From: UBA961 sp049317525
GTDB taxonomy: Bacteria; Bacteroidota; Ignavibacteria; Kapaibacteriales; UBA961
Length of the DNA stretch: 50,750 nt
Direction of reading: 5' to 3'
Assembly (NCBI GenBank): GCA_049317525.1
Contig: JBMOIC010000020.1
Span: 1-50,750 of the forward strand
This document shows, one piece after another, positions 7,879-16,740 of this stretch. Position numbers and translations under genes: made by a program. A model generated the notes under the pieces. The model worked only from the letters and a program-made list of their open reading frames with translations. It searched no databases and was not told where the DNA came from. Position 1 is the stretch's first letter. The number at the start of each line of letters is the position of its first letter.

Positions 7879-8307
7879 ATGAAACAACGTACATTAGCAA
7901 TCATAAAACCAGATGCTGTAAAGAAGAATGTTGTCGGTGAAATCATAGCCGCAATTACACAAGCAGGATTTACAGTATTGAATGTTAAAATGACTCGTCT
8001 TTCACCTGCTCAAGCTGGTAATTTTTACGAAGTACACAAAGAAAGAGGCTTTTATGGAGAATTATGCGACTTCATGGCAAGCGGCGCAATTGTTCCTATA
8101 GCATTAGAAAAAGAAAATGCAATTGCTGACTTTAGAGCATTAATTGGCAGCACAGATCCTGCAGAAGCTGCAGAAGGAACTATACGTCGTAGATTTGCTA
8201 GTTCTAAAGGCGAAAATGCAATTCACGGATCTGATTCAGCAGAAAATGCAGCAAATGAAATAGCATTTTTCTTTGCAGAAAGTGAAATTGTAGCTAATAG
8301 ATCTTAA
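7879..8307 (+). CDS. ndk: Nucleoside diphosphate kinase
   Basis: It transfers the gamma phosphate between nucleoside triphosphates and diphosphates through a phospho-His. The start MKQRTLAIIKPDAV and the active-site segment containing NAIHGSDS, with the catalytic His, are diagnostic, and 142 aa is the usual length. It lies 39 bp after sucD; succinyl-CoA synthetase makes NTP and Ndk redistributes it, so the neighbourhood makes metabolic sense. A strong terminator follows. Confidence 0.97.
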   Translation: MKQRTLAIIKPDAVKKNVVGEIIAAITQAGFTVLNVKMTRLSPAQAGNFYEVHKERGFYGELCDFMASGAIVPIALEKENAIADFRALIGSTDPAEAAEGTIRRRFASSKGENAIHGSDSAENAANEIAFFFAESEIVANRS

Positions 8308-8329
8308 TATCTTTTTATAGCTTAGATTC

Positions 8330-8364
8330 AGGCGGCGAGCTAATTCTAGCACGTCGCCTTTTTT
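8330..8364 (+). terminator. Strong terminator after ndk
   Basis: AGGCGGCG (8330-8337) pairs with CGTCGCCT (8352-8359), with inner AGCT/AGC pairing, followed by a run of T to 8364. Confidence 0.85.
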
Positions 8365-8386
8365 CTCTTTATAAATATGTATCAAT

Positions 8387-8917
8387 ATGATAAAAGGTTA
8401 TAAAAGACTAACAACCGAGATTTTGCATGAAAATCCATATTGGTCTTATATGCATGATACATATTCATTACAAGATAATCAGCAAAAAGCAGATTATTTT
8501 TATGTGAATTCGCTAGGTTCAACTATAATAATCCCATGTATTGATGAACAACATTTTGTTCTTGTACATCAATACAGATATCTGAATCAAAAATATAGTC
8601 TTGAATTTCCTGGTGGTGGTATTCCACAAGGAGTACAACCACAACAAAATGCAAGTAAAGAATTAAAGGAAGAAACCGGATATGTAGCCGAATATATGGA
8701 ACATATTGGTACCTTTAATCCGTATAAAGGGGTAACAAATGAACTGTGCTATGTTTTTGTAGCTAAAAATGTACAAGCATATTCATCTGATCCCGAAAAA
8801 ACAGAAGATATTCGCACTACAATATTACATCGAGATGAAATCGTACATGCAATTAAGAAAGGTGAAATATGGGATGGTATGACATTAGCTGCATGGACAT
8901 TATTCTTTCAATTATAA
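8387..8917 (+). CDS. Nudix hydrolase, ADP-ribose pyrophosphatase-like
   Basis: It probably hydrolyses a nucleoside diphosphate linked to another moiety, such as ADP-ribose. The Nudix box is recognisable as GGIPQGVQPQQNAS followed by KELKEETGY. The metal-binding ELxEE glutamates are kept, but the box Glu after GX5 is Val and the Arg of REUXEE is Lys. Upstream, VLVHQYRYLNQKYSLEFPGG is typical of ADP-ribose/GDP-mannose pyrophosphatases. Length is 176 aa. The gene follows the ndk terminator and is separated by only two bases from the next start, so it may be cotranscribed with the two exported proteins that follow. Confidence 0.85.
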   Translation: MIKGYKRLTTEILHENPYWSYMHDTYSLQDNQQKADYFYVNSLGSTIIIPCIDEQHFVLVHQYRYLNQKYSLEFPGGGIPQGVQPQQNASKELKEETGYVAEYMEHIGTFNPYKGVTNELCYVFVAKNVQAYSSDPEKTEDIRTTILHRDEIVHAIKKGEIWDGMTLAAWTLFFQL

Positions 8918-8919
8918 AA

Positions 8920-9924
8920 ATGGATAGTATGATCAAGAAATCTGTTATTGTGGCTTCTTTATTGTTAAGTAGTTTTTTGAGTACAATGAATGCTCAACAA
9001 AGTGCAAAAGGATCAAAAGAACCTGAATTGAAATATGCACTTAGAGTTGATTTTAAGCAAGGAGTATATTCATCTTATAAAATGGATGAAAAAACAAAAG
9101 TTCAAAGATTATACAGAGATAGTATAACCAAGAACTATCAAAGAATTCTTAGCTATAACTTTACACAATCTCCAAAATCACCTAATGATGAAACTTTGCC
9201 TTTGATTACAAATATTGATTCAATGAAATATGCTTTTAAAGAAGGCCCCACAGAGCTTATTTACGATTCACAAAATCCCAAAGCGGCAACTGTTAATACA
9301 GAGTTTCCTGATGCAATATCCAATATGGGCTTATTAAATCATCAATTTGCATTGATGTATAATCCAAAAACTGAAGTAGTAAAAGTAGATGGAGTAGATC
9401 AGCCAGGCGATATAAAATGGCTAAGAAATTATATTAATGATGACAATGGTGAAGCTTTAGATACTGCTCAGAAATTTACATGGTTACATGCAATAGCCGA
9501 TGAGCAAGCAATGTATATTGGTGATGTATCTAAATCATTGATTGCAGGTAAAATGCTGATATCTCCAGATTCTGTATGGAAAAGACCAATTAGATTACGA
9601 TTAGATGGAATTGATTGCTTCGATACTGTTGAAATCAGAGTAATATCATATGCAAAGGGTGAGTATGTATTAGAAGCAATTTCAAAAGCATTAACTCCTG
9701 ATTATAGCCGTGATGCCAGATTTTTTGGTGTTCCAGCGCCAGTACAAATAAAAACAGGGAAAGGAACTGGAAAAATACTTATAGAAATTACTTCCTCTGG
9801 ATGGGTAAAAAAGGTTGCCTTTGATTATAATATAGAGATAGAATCTATGTATAAAAGAGAGCCTTTTACACAAAAAATAGAAACTAATTCAGTGTGGACA
9901 TTATTAGGACGTTACAAATGGTAA
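8920..9924 (+). CDS. Exported protein of unknown function, related to the next gene
   Basis: The N-terminus has a clear signal peptide (SVIVASLLLSSFLSTMNAQQ) cleaved near NAQ-QS. The mature protein of about 310 residues appears beta-rich with no catalytic motif. It resembles secreted DUF6263-type proteins (paired hydrophilic strands, a segment reading SSYKMDEKTKVQR), but this is a weak recollection. The start is ATG 8920 or 8929; both lie directly after the Nudix stop. The following gene encodes a lipoprotein of similar size with a matching segment (SSYKLVQISKVER), so the two look like paralogues acting together. Confidence 0.7.
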   Translation: MDSMIKKSVIVASLLLSSFLSTMNAQQSAKGSKEPELKYALRVDFKQGVYSSYKMDEKTKVQRLYRDSITKNYQRILSYNFTQSPKSPNDETLPLITNIDSMKYAFKEGPTELIYDSQNPKAATVNTEFPDAISNMGLLNHQFALMYNPKTEVVKVDGVDQPGDIKWLRNYINDDNGEALDTAQKFTWLHAIADEQAMYIGDVSKSLIAGKMLISPDSVWKRPIRLRLDGIDCFDTVEIRVISYAKGEYVLEAISKALTPDYSRDARFFGVPAPVQIKTGKGTGKILIEITSSGWVKKVAFDYNIEIESMYKREPFTQKIETNSVWTLLGRYKW

Positions 9925-10958
9925 AGCAATCATTCGGGATAGGGATTATCGTATTATTAGTAATTGCAGGTTTATTAGAATCATGTTCTGATACAAAAAA
10001 AAGTGATGTAAAAGAATTTGTTCCATATACAATCGAAAATGTAAAGGTTGCTCCAAAAGCAGAAGGTATTTCTGTTAAAAGTTTATACTATGCTCCAAAA
10101 GTTGGAGATAAAAGTAGTTATAAACTAGTGCAAATAAGTAAAGTAGAAAGAAATTCTGTGCAAATGGAACAATCAATTACACAATATTATACCAAATCTA
10201 TCTTATCAATTAAACCTGATTCTAGCATAGAAATGAGTGTAAAAATAGATTCAATGAGAATTTCTGAAAAAGGCCCCGATCAAGCCCAACCTGGTAAAAC
10301 AGTATCCTTACAATTTAATTCTGAAGATAGCGCCTCAAAAGGTAAACCAGAGTATAAGCAGTATTATGCAATTGTTGGCGCTCAAGTGCAAATACTCGCA
10401 AGTAAATTAGGCCGAATCGAAGAGATTATAGGATTAACACCCATCATTAATGAAATTCTTGGAAATAAAAAAGACTCAGTACCTGATAAGTTAAAAGAAA
10501 ATTTAGCCCAACAAATAAAGACACAGTTTTTTCAATTACCATTACAACAAGAATTTCAAACCTATCCTGAAACAGGAAAACTAGATGCCTCTAAAAAATG
10601 GAGCAGAATCGATGTTTTACCTATGTCTGGAATATTAACTGTTAAGAATACAGTCAATTATATAATGGGTTCAATTAAAGAAATGAATGGTAAAAAAGTA
10701 GCTATTGTAGATGCTAATTTGACAGCAGAAATTTCAAAATCAAAAGAAATGCCTAAAGGACTTCAGTTTACTTTGAATGATTCCAAATTTGAAGGAAAAG
10801 GTATTACCATTGTAGATGTACAAACTGGCTCAACCCTCTATAAGAAAAACGAAGTATTTACGATGATCTCTGCTACAATGAAAGAATTAGCTTCAGGAAT
10901 AGTCCAAGCAGTATCACAAAAAATACAAACTACAGTTACAGTAGAATTACTTCATTAA
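9918..10958 (+). CDS. Lipoprotein of unknown function, paralogue of the preceding gene
   Basis: The start overlaps the previous stop (ATGGTAA), indicating translational coupling. The N-terminus has a hydrophobic helix ending in LLESC, a lipobox typical of this phylum, so Cys is the probable lipidation site and the protein is anchored in the envelope. The mature part includes SYKLVQISKVERNSVQ and ISEKGPDQAQPGK and appears to be built of long beta strands without enzyme motifs. Size and layout match the neighbour at 8920-9924. I chose ATG 9918 over 9894 because it puts the lipobox helix at the very N-terminus. Function unknown. Confidence 0.75.
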   Translation: MVKQSFGIGIIVLLVIAGLLESCSDTKKSDVKEFVPYTIENVKVAPKAEGISVKSLYYAPKVGDKSSYKLVQISKVERNSVQMEQSITQYYTKSILSIKPDSSIEMSVKIDSMRISEKGPDQAQPGKTVSLQFNSEDSASKGKPEYKQYYAIVGAQVQILASKLGRIEEIIGLTPIINEILGNKKDSVPDKLKENLAQQIKTQFFQLPLQQEFQTYPETGKLDASKKWSRIDVLPMSGILTVKNTVNYIMGSIKEMNGKKVAIVDANLTAEISKSKEMPKGLQFTLNDSKFEGKGITIVDVQTGSTLYKKNEVFTMISATMKELASGIVQAVSQKIQTTVTVELLH

Positions 10959-10978
10959 TAGATCTATATAATTCTTTT

Positions 10979-12370
10979 ATGACAATACGTATTGAAACAG
11001 ATTCCATGGGGCCTATAGAGGTACCATCTTCAGTATATTATGGCGCACAAACAGCAAGATCTCTTCATCATTTTGCTATCGGTATAGAAAAAATGCCTCG
11101 CGAATTAATTCGTGCTCTTGGAATATTAAAGAAAGCTGCAGCAATTGTAAATAATGAAGTAGGATTATTATCTGATGAGAAAAAAAATCTGATTCTTCAA
11201 GCATCAGATGAAGTGATTTCTGGTACGCTTGATGCTCATTTTCCTTTATCAATTTGGCAAACTGGTAGTGGAACACAAACAAATATGAATACCAATGAAG
11301 TGATTTCTAATAGAGCAATAGAAATTGCCGGTGGAGAAATGGGAACTAAAAAACCAATACATCCAAATGATGATGTCAATAAATCTCAAAGTTCAAACGA
11401 TACATTTCCAACTGCTATGCATATAGCAGCAGCTGAACAAATTATTCATCATTTATTGCCATCAATTAAAAAATTAAAAGATACATTTCAGTTGAAATCC
11501 GATGAGTTCTCTTCTATCATTAAAAGTGGAAGAACGCACTTGATGGATGCAACTCCAATAACATTAGGACAAGAGTTTTCTGCTTATGTACAACAATTAT
11601 CAAATGATTATGCTAGAATTGAATATTGTTTACAAGGTATTTATGAATTAGCTCTTGGGGGAACTGCTGTAGGAACTGGATTGAATACTCATCCAGAATT
11701 TGCTATAAGAGGTGCAGCTACGATATCTGCATTAACAGATCTTCCTTTTGTTACAGCACCAAATAAATTTGAAGCATTAGCGGCACATGATGCTTTAGTA
11801 TTTGCCCATGGAGCACTAAAAACACTAGCATGTTCATTAATGAAAATAGCAAATGATATTAGGTGGATGGCATCTGGACCCCGTTGCGGATTAGGAGAAT
11901 TATCAATTCCAGAAAATGAACCTGGAAGTTCAATTATGCCAGGCAAAGTTAATCCTACTCAATCAGAAGCAATTACAATGATAGCGGCCCAAGTGATTGG
12001 AAATGATACCTCTATCAATGTTGGAGGCTCTTCAGGCAATTTCGAATTAAATGTATTTAAGCCGGTTATTATTTATAATTTCCTACAAAGTGTTCGCTTA
12101 TTGGCTGATGGATGTACGATGTTTAATGAACATTGTGCAAAAGGCATTGAAGCAAATCATCAAAAATTAGAATTTTATAATCAAAATACATTAATGCTGG
12201 TAACTGCATTGAATACTCATATTGGATATGATAATGCTGCAAAAATTGCAAAGTATGCTCATAAAACAGGCAGTACTTTGAAACAAGCATCTATCGAATT
12301 AGGATTATTAAGTGCAGAAGAATTCGACAAATGGGTTAAGCCAGAAGATATGCTTGGACCAAATATTTAG
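10979..12370 (+). CDS. fumC: Class II fumarate hydratase
   Basis: It catalyses fumarate to L-malate in the TCA cycle as an iron-independent homotetramer. Family motifs are all present: GSGTQTNMNTNEV, SSNDTFPTAMH, the SGRTHLMDATPITLGQEF segment with the catalytic His, and the signature loop GSSIMPGKVNPTQSEA. Length of 463 aa is standard. It starts 20 bp after the lipoprotein gene and ends 6 bp before ysxC. The closely related aspartase and argininosuccinate lyase are less likely because the loop and the TQTNMN segment fit FumC. Confidence 0.95.
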   Translation: MTIRIETDSMGPIEVPSSVYYGAQTARSLHHFAIGIEKMPRELIRALGILKKAAAIVNNEVGLLSDEKKNLILQASDEVISGTLDAHFPLSIWQTGSGTQTNMNTNEVISNRAIEIAGGEMGTKKPIHPNDDVNKSQSSNDTFPTAMHIAAAEQIIHHLLPSIKKLKDTFQLKSDEFSSIIKSGRTHLMDATPITLGQEFSAYVQQLSNDYARIEYCLQGIYELALGGTAVGTGLNTHPEFAIRGAATISALTDLPFVTAPNKFEALAAHDALVFAHGALKTLACSLMKIANDIRWMASGPRCGLGELSIPENEPGSSIMPGKVNPTQSEAITMIAAQVIGNDTSINVGGSSGNFELNVFKPVIIYNFLQSVRLLADGCTMFNEHCAKGIEANHQKLEFYNQNTLMLVTALNTHIGYDNAAKIAKYAHKTGSTLKQASIELGLLSAEEFDKWVKPEDMLGPNI

Positions 12371-12376
12371 GAAACA

Positions 12377-13039
12377 ATGAAACAAGTACATGCAGAGTTT
12401 TTTACAGGAGCTTCAGCACCGATTCATTTTCCAAAAACTGAATCGCCTGAAATTGCCTTTATTGGAAGATCTAATGTTGGTAAGTCATCCCTTATCAATA
12501 GCATAGTAAGAAGAAAACAATTAGCATTAACAAGTTCTACTCCTGGAAAAACACAACAAATCAACTTTTTTTTAGTTGAAAATTCATGGATTCTTGTTGA
12601 TTTACCTGGATTTGGATATGCTTCTGTTGGTAAGGTAAAAAGACTAGAATTCAGTAAGCTAAACTATTCATATCTTGAATCAAGAGAGCAATTAAGAATG
12701 GTATGTATGTTGATTGATAGTAGACATGACCCATCACAAACCGATATAGGTTTAATAGAATGGCTTGAAAATCATCATATTAAGTATACAATTCTACTAA
12801 CAAAATGTGATAAGCTTAAATCAGGAGCAGAAGACGAGCGCAAGGATCAAATCAAAGGTTTAGTGCAATATTGTAATTATTGTATTGATGTACTTACGTA
12901 TTCTGTTGAAACAGATTTAGGAAGAGAGCATTTATGGGGAATCATAAAACGCGAGTCTAAAGAGTATGACATCATTGGCATGGATGTGCACAATGCAGGT
13001 AAAACAGTTCACCCTTCAATTGATGAAGACATAAATTAA
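12377..13039 (+). CDS. ysxC: Ribosome biogenesis GTPase YsxC/EngB
   Basis: A small GTPase needed for 50S ribosomal subunit assembly. G1 is GRSNVGKSS, G3 is DLPGFGYA, with the extended GYA typical of EngB, and G4 is TKCDK. The N-terminal segment FPKTESPEIAFIGRSNVG is family-like. Length is 220 aa, slightly long at the C-terminus. It follows fumC by 6 bp (GGAAACA before the ATG) and precedes the barrel gene by 2 bp. Confidence 0.95.
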   Translation: MKQVHAEFFTGASAPIHFPKTESPEIAFIGRSNVGKSSLINSIVRRKQLALTSSTPGKTQQINFFLVENSWILVDLPGFGYASVGKVKRLEFSKLNYSYLESREQLRMVCMLIDSRHDPSQTDIGLIEWLENHHIKYTILLTKCDKLKSGAEDERKDQIKGLVQYCNYCIDVLTYSVETDLGREHLWGIIKRESKEYDIIGMDVHNAGKTVHPSIDEDIN

Positions 13040-13041
13040 CT

Positions 13042-14271
13042 ATGAAAAATATACTCACTTTCATTTGTATTGTTTTTGCTTTCTCTCTAGATCTCTATGC
13101 CCAACAAGGTGGGTCTAATTATTCTATGTTTGGAATTGGTGATATCAGACAATCAATAGGTGCTGGTTATGATGGCTTAGCAGGAACTCAGCAAGCAGTT
13201 CAATCATATCATGCAGTTAACCTTGCCAATCCAGCGATGTGGTCTGCTGCAAAACTAACAAGATTACAAATTGGATTTAGATTTACTCAAACAGCAATTA
13301 ATCAATTATCTTTATCATCAGCTCAGAATTTTGGAAAATTAGACGGAATGGCAGCAACGTTTCAAGTTGATACATCCTTGGGATTAACAATAAGTGGTGG
13401 TATTCATCCCTATAGTATTGTTCAATATTCGGTGAGCGTTCCTGTTATACCAAGTATTCCAGGCTTAAGTGATTTAAGTGGCAATACATTGTCATATGGT
13501 CAGGGAGGCTTATCTGCAGCTTTTTTTGGAGCTTCATATAAACCAATACCTTCACTTTCAATAGGAATTGCTGGATTAGGATTATTTGGAACAATCAATA
13601 AAGTTGTTCAAACTGAATTGTATTCACAACCATTTATATCAGTAAATCAAAAAACAGATAGATTCTCAGGATCAGGAGTTAAATTCGGATTAGCATGGCA
13701 ACCACAAGATAATCTTACAATTGGATTTAGTTCTGCACTATACTCAGTGTTAGATTATACATCTGATTTTAGACAAAGCACCCTGAATTCTGGTGGAATA
13801 GCATATGATTCAATTTTTAATGGCAAAGGAACGATAGATTTACCTTCATATTATGGAATTGGAATAAGTTATCAAGTACAAAGATGGATGTTTGCAATTG
13901 ATGCTTCTTTGCAAGACTTTAGTACGATGACATATTCACAAGGAAAATCTACATTTAGATCTACTAAGAAATTTTCAGTAGGAATAGCCAGATTACCATC
14001 ATATCAATTAGGGCTTCCATTTGATGAGCGTATACAATTGAATGTTGGAGCAGGATATCAAGAATTGTATTATTCTTATGGTGGCCAAAACATAGATGAG
14101 TATTTTGGATCTATTGGCATGAATATACCAATTGCAGGTTCTGCTATGATAGATCTTGCATTACAAGCAGGTATTAGAGGAAAATCTGCTGTAGTTGAAG
14201 AACAGTTCTTGCGATTTGGATTTTCTATTAGTGCAGGTGAACAGTGGTTTAAACCATTCCCTCGAGAATAA
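13042..14271 (+). CDS. Outer-membrane beta-barrel protein (FadL/PorV-like layout)
   Basis: A signal peptide ends at LYAQQ. The mature N-terminus holds SMFGIGDIR and AVNLANPAMW, a pattern common in FadL/PorV-like barrels of this phylum, where an NPA turn precedes the first strand. Many alternating amphipathic strands follow. PorV is part of T9SS and shuttles cargo, and the two next genes look like GldL and GldM, so a role in type IX secretion is possible. PorP/SprF, usually next to gldL/gldM, is another candidate, but I do not see its typical start. The exact function is open. Confidence 0.7.
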   Translation: MKNILTFICIVFAFSLDLYAQQGGSNYSMFGIGDIRQSIGAGYDGLAGTQQAVQSYHAVNLANPAMWSAAKLTRLQIGFRFTQTAINQLSLSSAQNFGKLDGMAATFQVDTSLGLTISGGIHPYSIVQYSVSVPVIPSIPGLSDLSGNTLSYGQGGLSAAFFGASYKPIPSLSIGIAGLGLFGTINKVVQTELYSQPFISVNQKTDRFSGSGVKFGLAWQPQDNLTIGFSSALYSVLDYTSDFRQSTLNSGGIAYDSIFNGKGTIDLPSYYGIGISYQVQRWMFAIDASLQDFSTMTYSQGKSTFRSTKKFSVGIARLPSYQLGLPFDERIQLNVGAGYQELYYSYGGQNIDEYFGSIGMNIPIAGSAMIDLALQAGIRGKSAVVEEQFLRFGFSISAGEQWFKPFPRE

Positions 14272-14306
14272 AACATATACTTAGTATCGTTAAATCAGAG
14301 TTAAAA

Positions 14307-15116
14307 ATGCGTGAAATCTCTACTTTATCTTCTTTAGAAGGCCGTTCAATTCTTAGGGATATTTTCCGAGAATTACGTTTTGAAAGACAAATGGGAACTG
14401 CAAAAATTCTTGCATTAACATGGCGTATTTGCATCAGGGAAAGAGACTTACAAAAATATGGCAAAGAACCAATCAGAGTTTTACATGTATTAGGAACAAT
14501 CTCAGGCACTTCTTTGTGGCTTGAAGAAATCGTTAATAGATTTTTTTTCTCAACGATTAATTCATTTGTATACGTCGGAGCTGCAGTATTACTTGTAACG
14601 ATAGGCTTAAGAAGAATTTACGATGTTGTTCCTGATTGGATAGTAATTTCTAGTATATGTTTAGAAGCTTTTCTATTAAGTATTATGTTCTTTATCATGT
14701 ATTTTTCTCCTATTGACGAAGATAGTGTAGATGAACAAGCAGAAAAAGAACAAAGTAGAGAACTAAGAGATTTAATCAGAGAAGTTGGGGAAATATCTAG
14801 AGATTATGCTTCTGTTGCCGTTCGATTAGAACAAATTACTGATGCTTTGCATGATATGGGAATGAGACAAGAAGCTCTTATTAGTACAACTAAAGATGCA
14901 GTTTTAATAGCATCTCAAGCAGTATCTCCAAATTCAGAATTATTACAATCAATGCAGGATACTTCTCATCAATTACGATTATTCTCTAATGTTGTATCTC
15001 AGTTAAATATATCAACTGAAGCCTTAAGAAGAGAAGAAATTGAATTTGCCGTGCGTAGGGAACTAGAAAAAATTATTGCAGATACCGTAACCTCTGGCTA
15101 TGTTAAAAAAAACTGA
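14307..15116 (+). CDS. GldL/PorL-like T9SS motor protein
   Basis: There are two transmembrane helices (about 81-101 and 111-133) and a long cytoplasmic coiled coil (about 145-260). The helix pair resembles GldL. The first reads INSFVYVGAAVLLVTIG, as in the FAYGMGAAVVIVG I recall for Flavobacterium GldL. The second carries E120 in ICLEAFLLS, at the place of the functional Glu49. Y89 falls where Tyr13 is expected. The residue expected to be Lys27 appears as R102/R103. GldL and GldM form the proton-driven motor that powers T9SS and gliding. Unusual here is an extension of about 80 residues before the first helix; GldL normally starts with it. The next gene overlaps it by 17 bp and fits GldM. Homology is inferred by eye. 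Confidence 0.55.
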   Translation: MREISTLSSLEGRSILRDIFRELRFERQMGTAKILALTWRICIRERDLQKYGKEPIRVLHVLGTISGTSLWLEEIVNRFFFSTINSFVYVGAAVLLVTIGLRRIYDVVPDWIVISSICLEAFLLSIMFFIMYFSPIDEDSVDEQAEKEQSRELRDLIREVGEISRDYASVAVRLEQITDALHDMGMRQEALISTTKDAVLIASQAVSPNSELLQSMQDTSHQLRLFSNVVSQLNISTEALRREEIEFAVRRELEKIIADTVTSGYVKKN

Positions 15117-16656
15117 ACATAAACGCAGAAGGGTTTCAGAAATATATTTTGTGCTCTATTTGGCAGCACTTATCATGCTATTGCCTGGAAAAAATGAAAA
15201 GAAGGGGGATAGTCCTTTAGACCAGATCATTGCTGTATTCCAACAATCTTTCTCTTTACTTCCAGAAAAAAATACCTTGCTTTGTAGAATGTATACCGAT
15301 ACTAAAGGTATGAAGATTATTGAATGCGATTCTTCTAATGTATTACTTATTACGGGCAATGTAAAGGACGTCTCTTTAGAATGTTCGGTAGAAGACCAAG
15401 ATAGACATGAAATAATAAAAGTAGATAATTCAATCGGCCAAACATTTGGTTTGCAATATGATTCGATAAAAAAATTAGTTTTTTTCTATTGGCATCCCCC
15501 AGAATCATTATTTGAAAATTCAAGTAGTTCTAGAAGTTATTTGGTAACAATTCGAGCATTCGCAAGGCCTGATATTGGCGATAATAGTACAATGAATAAG
15601 ATTATAGAAGGCGTGGGATCGGTATTAAGAACAGAAGCAAAATTTAGCATTTCTATTCTTGCAGAAGGCCTTGGAAATGAAGATCAAACAAAGATAGTTC
15701 AAATACCAGCTGAAACTACTTATAGCAAGGTAACAGTTGTTTCTCCATTACAAAATATACAAAATCCAGAAGATCAAAATCGTAAAGGACAATCCTCAGT
15801 TCAAGAGTTCTCTTTATTGCCGATAAATTCTAAGCTAAGTAATTTGTCATTCCAACCGTGGTCTAATAAAATAGTAATAACTGGTATTACTAATCTGAAT
15901 GATTATGAAAAAAAACCTAGTATAAGAATAGGAACTATTTCTGATGGAACTGCAGAAATATCTGAAATAAAAACAGATGCATTAATTGTTAAAGGATATG
16001 CCCCGAAGAATTCGTCAATGAAAGTAATTGTTACAGCACAAAGAAAAATTGATAATAAGGAATTATCAGCAGAATTTATTGTTACTTCACAAGAAGCAAA
16101 AAAACCAATATATCCTTTGTATATGTATCCTGGATTAACATATCAGTTTAAATCTGGCTTGCCTTTTATGCGCGAGGTAAGGTCATTATTAAAGAATGGT
16201 AATTCAGTACTTTTATCTAGCCCAAATGGAAGTGATTTCGATTTTACACCCGAACAGTCTGATATAGGCCAAACATTAACATTCGAAAGACAATATAATG
16301 GAGCAACCTATGGCCAGCTGTTTACAATCAATATTGTACCATATCCAGTCCCAGAAATCATCAAAGAATCTAAGGCTAATGGATATGCCTTGATTGAAAT
16401 TAAAACAATGGGGATTAATAATGGAAAATTAAACAGATCTAAATTATTGGTTATAGATGGCTCTAATTCTAATTGTATTGGGCCGCAAGAATTATTTGGC
16501 AATATAAAACAAGATGAAAAAAAGCTAATAAGAGTTCAGCAATTCAAATTTATGCCAAAAGATCCGTCAAAACCTATGAAAATCACAGTAAAAGCTATAG
16601 ATGATTTTGGGAAGAACTCTCCCAATAAAACAATAATGATAGATCCCGATAACTGA
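15100..16656 (+). CDS. GldM/PorM-like T9SS motor protein
   Basis: A basic N-terminus (KTEHKRRRVSE) and one transmembrane helix (IYFVLYLAALIMLLPG) precede about 480 periplasmic residues that look like consecutive beta-sandwich domains. This is the architecture of GldM (about 510 aa; one helix, four periplasmic domains). The segment FDFTPEQSDIGQ followed by VPYPVPEI recalls the hinge between the last two GldM domains (PDPxPxxGG), but the glycine pair is not conserved. The gene overlaps the GldL-like gene by 17 bp, as expected for an obligate complex. gldK and gldN, the usual partners, do not follow; the next gene is a PLP enzyme. Sequence similarity alone is weak, and gene order plus topology carry the call. 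Confidence 0.5.
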   Translation: MLKKTEHKRRRVSEIYFVLYLAALIMLLPGKNEKKGDSPLDQIIAVFQQSFSLLPEKNTLLCRMYTDTKGMKIIECDSSNVLLITGNVKDVSLECSVEDQDRHEIIKVDNSIGQTFGLQYDSIKKLVFFYWHPPESLFENSSSSRSYLVTIRAFARPDIGDNSTMNKIIEGVGSVLRTEAKFSISILAEGLGNEDQTKIVQIPAETTYSKVTVVSPLQNIQNPEDQNRKGQSSVQEFSLLPINSKLSNLSFQPWSNKIVITGITNLNDYEKKPSIRIGTISDGTAEISEIKTDALIVKGYAPKNSSMKVIVTAQRKIDNKELSAEFIVTSQEAKKPIYPLYMYPGLTYQFKSGLPFMREVRSLLKNGNSVLLSSPNGSDFDFTPEQSDIGQTLTFERQYNGATYGQLFTINIVPYPVPEIIKESKANGYALIEIKTMGINNGKLNRSKLLVIDGSNSNCIGPQELFGNIKQDEKKLIRVQQFKFMPKDPSKPMKITVKAIDDFGKNSPNKTIMIDPDN

Positions 16657-16740
16657 TCAAAATTGATCCATTGATATAAAATTCATTAATTTGACAATTA
16701 ATTAACATAAACATAATATTAGATATATAAAGGTAATGAT

